From: an uncultured Flavobacteriales bacterium
GTDB lineage: Bacteria; Bacteroidota; Bacteroidia; Flavobacteriales; Vicingaceae
Length of the DNA stretch: 11,672 bases
Direction: 5' to 3'
Assembly (NCBI GenBank): GCA_913052515.1
Contig: CAJXFJ010000019.1
Coordinates: 1-11,672, forward strand
Numbering within the stretch: the first letter of the stretch is position 1; each line of letters opens with the position of its first letter. Below the pieces are notes generated by a model. The model did no database searches. It was not told where the DNA came from and saw only the letters and a program-made list of their open reading frames with translations. This document shows, one piece after another, positions 7,576-11,672 of the stretch. Made by a program: the position numbers and the translations under genes.

Positions 7576-7968
7576 TTATGATTGTTTGGCTTCAGCCGCT
7601 TTAATTTTTTGTAGATAGTCTATCTTGTATTCAAACATTCTAGCCATATTGCTCGCTCTGGCTTTTGCTTCAAGTGCTTTTTCTCCTGTAAAGTTTTCAT
7701 TTATGGTTTCTTTAAAGAGTGTTATCCAGCGTGAAAAATGTTCTTCCTTAAGAAGCATAGTGACATGAGGAGTAAATGGGCTGCCCTGATAAGTGTGTTC
7801 ATCAAGTAATATGGTTTGCCAAAAGCGATACATTTTTTCCAAATGTTCCGGCCATTGGTCTTTAATTCTTTTTTCGAAAATGGGGGCTAAGAGCGTATCC
7901 TTTCGCACTTTTTCGTAAAATGTGTCAACTAACTTTTTGACGTTATTTATATTGTTGATTTCATTCAT
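7576..7968 (-). CDS. Group III truncated haemoglobin
   Basis: This 130-residue globin has the 2-over-2 fold layout. Y18 is at the likely B10 position (FYEKV), H77 at the F8 proximal position in KEEHFSRWITLF, and W81 probably at the G8 position that lines the distal pocket in group III. The FWQTILLDEHTYQG stretch at 49-62 with the SPFTPH segment is typical of this group, of which Campylobacter Ctb is the studied example. Such globins bind O2 and NO and are implicated in NO tolerance. The start codon overlaps the stop of the upstream membrane-protein gene by one base (TAATG), and tryptophan dioxygenase follows after 6 nt, so all three are co-transcribed. Confidence 0.92.
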   Translation of the reverse strand: MNEINNINNVKKLVDTFYEKVRKDTLLAPIFEKRIKDQWPEHLEKMYRFWQTILLDEHTYQGSPFTPHVTMLLKEEHFSRWITLFKETINENFTGEKALEAKARASNMARMFEYKIDYLQKIKAAEAKQS

Positions 7969-8252
7969 TAGAATAGCAGTTCAATTAAGATGATTGCAGT
8001 GTTGGCAACGGTTGCTAAGGAAAATATACCAACACAAAATTTAGCAGGACCCTGAGCAATTAGGATGGCGTTGTTTAACATAGTAAGGGTGGCGCAAATG
8101 ATCAGGTTCGTCATATCAGGATTATTATAGGATAATCCTGCCGCTATAGAACCCCAGCACGATTGAACTGTAATCATCATAGCCATGGCGCCATATCTTG
8201 ATTTTTCAAATTGAATAATCTGTTTTTCGTACCATTTAATTATATAACCCAT
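7968..8252 (-). CDS. Small three-helix membrane protein, first gene of the NO-response run
   Basis: This is a 94-residue protein I do not recognise. A short amphipathic, charged N-terminus (about 1-19, KWYEKQIIQFEKSRYG) precedes three hydrophobic segments near 21-40, 48-66 and 70-93. Two cysteines in the membrane part (C32, C53), a third at C73 and a helix-2 Asn pair (N60, N61) are the only notable polar features. It shares a base with the globin start (TAATG) and sits 13 nt downstream of a 24-bp palindrome, so it is the leader gene of the regulated run. The consistent coding frame and the coupling make it a real gene. Its role could be NO- or haem-related, but nothing in the sequence proves it. 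Confidence 0.75.
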   Translation of the reverse strand: MGYIIKWYEKQIIQFEKSRYGAMAMMITVQSCWGSIAAGLSYNNPDMTNLIICATLTMLNNAILIAQGPAKFCVGIFSLATVANTAIILIELLF

Positions 8253-8265
8253 ACTTATTCATTTT

Positions 8266-8289
8266 ATAGTGGATAAATATGTCCACTAT
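8266..8289. promoter_or_regulatory. Candidate Rrf2 operator in front of the six-gene NO-response run
   Basis: A perfect inverted repeat: ATAGTGGA (8266-8273), 8-nt spacer TAAATATG, TCCACTAT (8282-8289). It lies 13 nt upstream of the ATG of the 94-residue protein gene (minus strand) and 14 nt past the stop of the Rrf2 gene. It nearly duplicates the site at 8776-8799, including the start of the spacer (TAAA). A 24-bp dyad with AT-rich centre suits an Rrf2 dimer. I see no convincing TAnnTTTG promoter here; a weak -7-like CATTTTTG (minus strand, 8320-8313) would place the operator downstream of the start site. Confidence 0.7.
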
Positions 8290-8303
8290 TAGTTTAAATT
8301 TTT

Positions 8304-8738
8304 TTACGTTTTCAAAAATGCCGGCCCTTCTTCTAGTTCAGTTGCTAAGCCTTTTATGGATGTTTGTTCTAGCATCAACGATAATGCATTTCTTACCGCG
8401 ACAAAGTCATGGTGGAGAGGGCAGGGTTTTTCAGCATTACATCGTTTTAGGCCCAAGCCACAACCTTCGTATATTTTGTTTCCATCAAAAATGAAAACAA
8501 TTTGCTGTAAATTGAGACTGTTTAACTTATTTGCTTCCATCGAAAAGCCGCCACTTGGTCCTTTGTCGGAACGAATAATTTCGTGGCGTTTTAATTGTTG
8601 TAGAATTTTGGAAGTATAGGCTTCAGGCGACTCAATCGCTTCGGTAGTTTCCTTTAAGCTAACTCTTTTTCCTTCCAAGGATTGTTTGGCTACAAAAATA
8701 GCCGCTCTAATTCCGTATTCACATGCTTTTGAAAACAT
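8304..8738 (-). CDS. Rrf2-family Fe-S transcription regulator of the NO-response run (NsrR/IscR type)
   Basis: This 144-residue regulator starts MFSKACEYGIRAAIF at the ATG at 8738. An upstream TTG at 8759 is in frame but overlaps the promoter -7 box, so it is rejected. The winged helix covers about 1-70, with wing KGPSGGFSM at 59-67. Cluster ligands are C93, C100 and C106 (C-x6-C-x5-C) followed by H109/H110; E7 is placed near the N-terminal acidic ligand position known from NsrR (Asp8) and RsrR (Glu8). It resembles the first Rrf2 protein at 3345-3776 in ligand spacing but differs widely elsewhere, so they are old paralogues. Near-identical palindromes flank the gene, one at its own promoter and one before the downstream run: the pattern of an autoregulated repressor controlling its neighbours. 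Confidence 0.9.
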   Translation of the reverse strand: MFSKACEYGIRAAIFVAKQSLEGKRVSLKETTEAIESPEAYTSKILQQLKRHEIIRSDKGPSGGFSMEANKLNSLNLQQIVFIFDGNKIYEGCGLGLKRCNAEKPCPLHHDFVAVRNALSLMLEQTSIKGLATELEEGPAFLKT

Positions 8739-8756
8739 ATTGTTAATGTTATGAGG

Positions 8757-8787
8757 CAAAGGTAGAGATAAAAAAATAGTGGATAAA
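8757..8787 (-). promoter_or_regulatory. Candidate Bacteroidota-type promoter of the rrf2 gene
   Basis: On the minus strand, TACCTTTG (8764-8757) exactly matches the Bacteroidota -7 consensus TAnnTTTG. Nineteen nt upstream lies TTTA (8787-8784), one mismatch from the -33 TTTG. The -33 element falls inside the spacer of the palindrome at 8776-8799, so a bound regulator would block it. Transcription would begin about 8750, leaving a leader of roughly a dozen bases before the ATG at 8738. Confidence 0.55.
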
Positions 8788-8799
8788 ATAGTCCACTAA
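8776..8799. promoter_or_regulatory. Candidate Rrf2 autoregulatory operator
   Basis: Inverted repeat ATAGTGGA (8776-8783), 8-nt spacer TAAAATAG, TCCACTAA (8792-8799); the inner seven bases of each arm pair perfectly and only the outermost pair mismatches. It has the same arms, spacing and spacer start as the site at 8266-8289. It overlaps the -33 part of the rrf2 promoter and is 37 nt upstream of the ATG at 8738. Repetition of the same dyad in two non-coding gaps around one regulator gene is hard to explain by chance. Confidence 0.72.
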
Positions 8800-8845
8800 T
8801 AATTTTGTAGCTTTTACTGGGATTAAATCAGTTTGACTAATCTTT

Positions 8846-9718
8846 TTACTTCTTTCCCCTAACTTGCTGTTCAATAATGTCCCACATTTCTTCTGGGACT
8901 GCATCTAGACCTGTAAATTCTCCAGCATTATAAATCCATTCTCCGCCATCAATGGTTACTACTTCACCATTTACATAGGCAGAGAAATCAGACATTAAAT
9001 AAGCTGCTAAATTGGCAAGTTCTTGATGTTCTCCATATCGCTTTAAAGGGATTCTTCTTAAAGGGTCTAGTTTTTCTTTTAGTCCTTCTGGAAACAAACG
9101 ACTAAAAGCACCTTGCGTTGGAAATGGACCAGGAGCAATGGCGTTTGAGCGAATGCCATACTTGGCCCATTCGGCTGCTAGCGAACGTGTCATGGCCAAT
9201 ACACCGCCTTTGGCAACTGCCGATGGAACTACATAGCCAGAGCCAGTCCAGCTGTAAGTGGTTACAATGTTCAGCATAGTTGCAGGCATTTTTTTCTCAA
9301 TCCAATATTTGCCTAAAAGCAAAGAGCAGTTATAGCTTCCTTTTAAAACAATATCCACTATTACATCAAATGCCTTTGGCGAAAGACGTTCAGTTGGACT
9401 AATAAAATTACCTGCAGCATTATTAACCAAACCATTTATTTCACCAAATTCAGCAATTCCTTTTTCAATTACAGCTTCTATTTCTTGTGGCTTTCTTACA
9501 TCGCAAGCAATGCCCAAAATGTTTCCTCCCGTAGCTTCTTTTAGCTCTTTTACTGTGTCATCTAGCACCTCTTGTTTCCGACTTGCTATAATCACATTGG
9601 CCCCAATTTCCATAAAGTATTTTGTCATGGATTTTCCCAAGCCTGTGCCACCACCTGTAACTAATATGGTTTTTCCTTTAAGTTCATTTTGTTTGAACAT
9701 GGGTTCTTGATAATTCAT
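8846..9718 (-). CDS. 2,4-dienoyl-CoA reductase-like SDR oxidoreductase
   Basis: This is a 290-residue short-chain dehydrogenase with a Rossmann fold. The cofactor loop is TGGGTGLGK at 21-29, R47 in ASRK after strand 2 favours NADPH, and NNAAGNF is at 99-105. Instead of the usual YxxxK it has Y155 in TTYSWTGSG, S166 in VVPS and K170 in AVAK. That exact spacing (Tyr, +11 Ser, +15 Lys) matches mitochondrial 2,4-dienoyl-CoA reductase (Y199, S210, K214), as do the PGP and TQGAFSRL segments. It probably reduces 2,4-dienoyl-CoA during breakdown of unsaturated fatty acids, though the substrate is unproven. It lies 10 nt after the holin-like gene and ends 46 nt before the operator of the rrf2 gene, so it is a separate unit from the NO run. 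Confidence 0.85.
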   Translation of the reverse strand: MNYQEPMFKQNELKGKTILVTGGGTGLGKSMTKYFMEIGANVIIASRKQEVLDDTVKELKEATGGNILGIACDVRKPQEIEAVIEKGIAEFGEINGLVNNAAGNFISPTERLSPKAFDVIVDIVLKGSYNCSLLLGKYWIEKKMPATMLNIVTTYSWTGSGYVVPSAVAKGGVLAMTRSLAAEWAKYGIRSNAIAPGPFPTQGAFSRLFPEGLKEKLDPLRRIPLKRYGEHQELANLAAYLMSDFSAYVNGEVVTIDGGEWIYNAGEFTGLDAVPEEMWDIIEQQVRGKK

Positions 9719-9728
9719 AGAGATTCGT

Positions 9729-10085
9729 TTAAGCGTTTTTTTTGTTTTCTTCTTTATCTAAAGAGCTGAAAAGTGAATTGATAACTGAAAGGATAATGCT
9801 AAATAATAAAGCCCACCAAAAGCTTGCTACTGTAAAGCCACCAATCAAATCATCGGCTAATAAAATCATGAGCGCATTAATTACCAATAGAAATAATCCT
9901 AATGTTAAAATGGTAACAGGAATGGTTAGGATAATTAAAATGGGCTTTAAAAAGTTGTTGAGTAAAGCCAAAACGGCTGCTACAACAATAGCCGTTAAAA
10001 AGTCTTTAATATCAACTCCCGGAAGCAAATAGGCAGTAACCAATACCGCAATTGCATTTGCAAAAAGTTTAGCAATCCACTTCAT
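9729..10085 (-). CDS. 'Phage holin family' four-helix membrane protein (DUF360/YvlD-like)
   Basis: This 118-residue, very hydrophobic protein has about four membrane helices, near 5-23, 28-46, 49-76 and 86-106. The LLPGVDIKDFLTAIVVAAVLALLNNFLKPILIILTIPVTI-type layout, with an Asn-x-x-x-Lys-Pro between helices 2 and 3, is typical of the family that databases call phage holin family 4 or YvlD. Despite the name these are ordinary chromosomal proteins of unknown function; no phage genes are nearby. It starts 48 nt after the DUF819 gene stop and ends 10 nt before the SDR gene, so co-transcription with the SDR is likely. Confidence 0.82.
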   Translation of the reverse strand: MKWIAKLFANAIAVLVTAYLLPGVDIKDFLTAIVVAAVLALLNNFLKPILIILTIPVTILTLGLFLLVINALMILLADDLIGGFTVASFWWALLFSIILSVINSLFSSLDKEENKKNA

Positions 10086-10133
10086 GATTTTTGAATTTTA
10101 ATTGGATTAAAGTTAACCAATAAATCACGTAAA

Positions 10134-11381
10134 TTATGGAGATACAATTTCCATCAATTGTGCACAAATAATGGCTGCGTAAGTACCTAAGGCGTAACCT
10201 AAAACAGCCAGCAAGACACCAACAGGAGCTAAACTAGGGTGAAAAGCAGAAGCAACTACTGGAGCAGAAGCAGCTCCTCCTACATTCGCTTTGCTACCAA
10301 CCGCTAAAAAGAAAAAAGGAGCTCTGATAATCTTGGCAACCAAAAATAAAAGACCAACATGAAAAGCCATCCATATTAAGCCAATAATTATAAAGTCCCA
10401 GTATTTCACCAATTCTGACAAATCAATCTTCATTCCTATAATAGCAACTAATATGTAAATAAATCCGCTCCCAATTTTTGATGCTCCGGCCCCTTCTAAA
10501 CTTCTCATTTTAGTAAAAGAAAGGCTTAGACCAACGGTGGTTGCCACTACAACTACCCAGAAAAATTGACTCGCCAAAATGCTGTCTTTCCAATTGCTAT
10601 CAGCGGCCCAACTTCCGAAAATTTCAGCCAAAAAATGGGCAAGTCCAACACCTCCAAAGGCAATGGCTATAATTTTTATTAAATCAGGTAGAGTAAACTT
10701 TCGTTCAACACTGGCTGAATAGTTTGCCATTTTTTCTTTCAAAGTATCAATAGATGAAGAATCAGCTTTTAGCCATTTGTCTATTTTGTCTGCTTTGCCT
10801 GCCCCTAATAAAATAAATGCCATCCAAATATTGGCAACTACTACATCAACCGCCAGCATGGCACCATATTTTTCTACATTAAACTGGTATAATTCTAACA
10901 TGGCGGTTTGGTTTGCTCCACCACCAATCCAACTGCCAGCTAATGTGGCTAATCCTCGCCACACAGCATCAAGTCCGGCTCCTCCAACTGTTTCTGGAGA
11001 GAATGTTGAGGTAATTAATATGGCAATCGGGCCACCCAAAACAATACCAACTGTTGCTGTAAAGAACATAATCAAGGCTTTAGGACCAAGTTTGATAACG
11101 CCTTTTAAATCGGTACTTAATGTCATAAGTATGAGTGATGCAGGAAGAAAATAGTTTTTGGCAATGGGCCAAAGTCCTGAAGTTTTTGGAGAAATGATAT
11201 TGAAAGTGCTTAGCAATGCAGGAAGCAAGTAGCACATTAAAAGTGCAGGCATTATTTTATAAAACTTGCTAAATGCTTTTTGTTGCGATGTATGAAATAC
11301 AATTCCTAAGCAGCAGGCCAATAGTCCAAATACAATGGCATCATTTGTTATTAAAGCTTCTACGTTTCCTGTATTTTGCAT
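10134..11381 (-). CDS. DUF819 family (YjcL-like) integral membrane protein
   Basis: This 415-residue protein has roughly ten to twelve hydrophobic segments spread over its length. Two glycine-rich motifs mark the DUF819 family: GSWIGGGANQTAM at 149-161 and, near the C-terminus, SKANVGGAASAPVVASAF. The two-fold arrangement of these motifs recalls transporters with inverted repeats, and the family is usually assumed to be a transporter, but the substrate is not known. The ATG at 11381 gives a normal family length. The flanking 49-nt gap (11382-11430) has no clear promoter box. Confidence 0.85.
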   Translation of the reverse strand: MQNTGNVEALITNDAIVFGLLACCLGIVFHTSQQKAFSKFYKIMPALLMCYLLPALLSTFNIISPKTSGLWPIAKNYFLPASLILMTLSTDLKGVIKLGPKALIMFFTATVGIVLGGPIAILITSTFSPETVGGAGLDAVWRGLATLAGSWIGGGANQTAMLELYQFNVEKYGAMLAVDVVVANIWMAFILLGAGKADKIDKWLKADSSSIDTLKEKMANYSASVERKFTLPDLIKIIAIAFGGVGLAHFLAEIFGSWAADSNWKDSILASQFFWVVVVATTVGLSLSFTKMRSLEGAGASKIGSGFIYILVAIIGMKIDLSELVKYWDFIIIGLIWMAFHVGLLFLVAKIIRAPFFFLAVGSKANVGGAASAPVVASAFHPSLAPVGVLLAVLGYALGTYAAIICAQLMEIVSP

Positions 11382-11430
11382 ATAAAAAATTTGAAATGCA
11401 CCAAGATACTATTTGTTTAGGAAAATTGAA

Positions 11431-11672
11431 TTATTCAGCTTGGTTTCTCAAGCATTTTAATAACAGCTTCAATTCATCTACTTTATCCTCGCAAGCAGCT
11501 TTGTGAAAAGCGACTATTAAAGAAGTAATAATTCGTGAAACAATTGAAACATGACTGCATGGAAGATAGAAGGAGTCATTCATTTCTAACTTTAGCTGTT
11601 TAACAAATTGATCAATGTCTTGATGTTGAAAAAACATGCCCTTATTAAAAGGGTTGATGTAAAAGAGGATAT
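11431..11672 (-). CDS. C-terminal fragment of an unidentified protein (5' end outside window)
   Basis: The frame stays open from the window edge to a stop at 11431, giving about 80 residues. The ATG at 11637 would give 68 residues, but the codons before it (reading ILFYINPFNKG) look like continuing protein, so I treat the gene as truncated by the window. It contains a helical, charged stretch (QDIDQFVKQLKLEMND), a central hydrophobic stretch (SIVSRIITSLIVAFHKAAC) and three cysteines. I do not recognise the family. It is on the same strand as DUF819, 49 nt upstream of it. Confidence 0.5.
   Translation of the reverse strand, partial: ILFYINPFNKGMFFQHQDIDQFVKQLKLEMNDSFYLPCSHVSIVSRIITSLIVAFHKAACEDKVDELKLLLKCLRNQAE

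Noticed and set aside
8279..8619. Two + strand open frames opposite the second rrf2 gene
   Set aside because: They are antisense to a clear Rrf2 gene and show no protein-like features; one begins inside the operator palindrome.
8739..8759. Longer rrf2 product starting at the TTG at 8759
   Set aside because: It adds seven residues before the standard MFSKACEYG Rrf2 opening and overlaps the candidate -7 promoter box.
9352..9363. TATCCACTATT half-site inside the SDR gene
   Set aside because: There is no matching ATAGTGGA arm at the required distance, and it is within coding sequence.
9729..10085. Possible prophage remnant because of the 'holin family' protein
   Set aside because: The family is a common chromosomal four-helix protein; there are no phage structural, integrase or attachment-site features nearby.
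10777..11154. 125-codon + strand open frame opposite the DUF819 gene
   Set aside because: It is antisense to a clear DUF819 protein, and its composition (Pro/Ser/Thr-rich) is what the reverse of a Gly/Ala-rich membrane protein gives.

Overview
The window is compact, AT-rich bacterial DNA whose protein families, A-rich translation starts and one TAnnTTTG promoter box point to the phylum Bacteroidota (a Flavobacteriia/Cytophagia-type chromosome). This is inferred from gene content; there is no rRNA or tRNA in the window to confirm it.

Left block, + strand, 1-5014: the 3' end of an outer-membrane barrel gene, then nosD-nosF-nosY (the copper-site maturation machinery of nitrous oxide reductase), a first Rrf2-type Fe-S regulator, and a 12-helix membrane protein rich in histidines that resembles subunit I of haem-copper oxidases or NnrS. 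Genes overlap or nearly touch, so this is the tail of a nos operon; nosZ and nosL would be expected upstream, outside the window.

Middle block, - strand, 8738 down to 5002: a second Rrf2 regulator, then a tightly packed six-gene run: a 94-residue membrane protein, a group III truncated haemoglobin, tryptophan 2,3-dioxygenase, the di-iron repair protein RIC/ScdA/YtfE, a small Cys/His-bearing lipoprotein and a CopD-like four-helix membrane protein. It looks like a nitric-oxide response operon. Two near-identical 24-bp palindromes (arms TAGTGGA and TCCACTA, 8-nt spacer) lie in front of the regulator gene and in front of the six-gene run. They are the best candidate operators for the second Rrf2 protein. 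The two blocks converge and their last genes overlap by 13 bp.

Right block, - strand, 11672 down to 8846: the C-terminal end of an unidentified protein, a DUF819 membrane protein, a four-helix 'phage holin family' (DUF360/YvlD-like) protein and a 2,4-dienoyl-CoA reductase-like SDR. These look like ordinary chromosomal genes with no evident link to nitrogen oxides.

Together the left and middle blocks suggest a cell that reduces N2O and handles NO, with separate Fe-S regulators for the two halves. The least expected elements are the tryptophan dioxygenase inside the NO operon, the uncharacterised membrane and lipoprotein partners, and the duplicated operator. There is no gene-free stretch over 300 bases; the longest gap, about 107 bp (8739-8845), holds the regulator promoter and operator. 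I saw no mobile element, CRISPR array, tRNA or rRNA.
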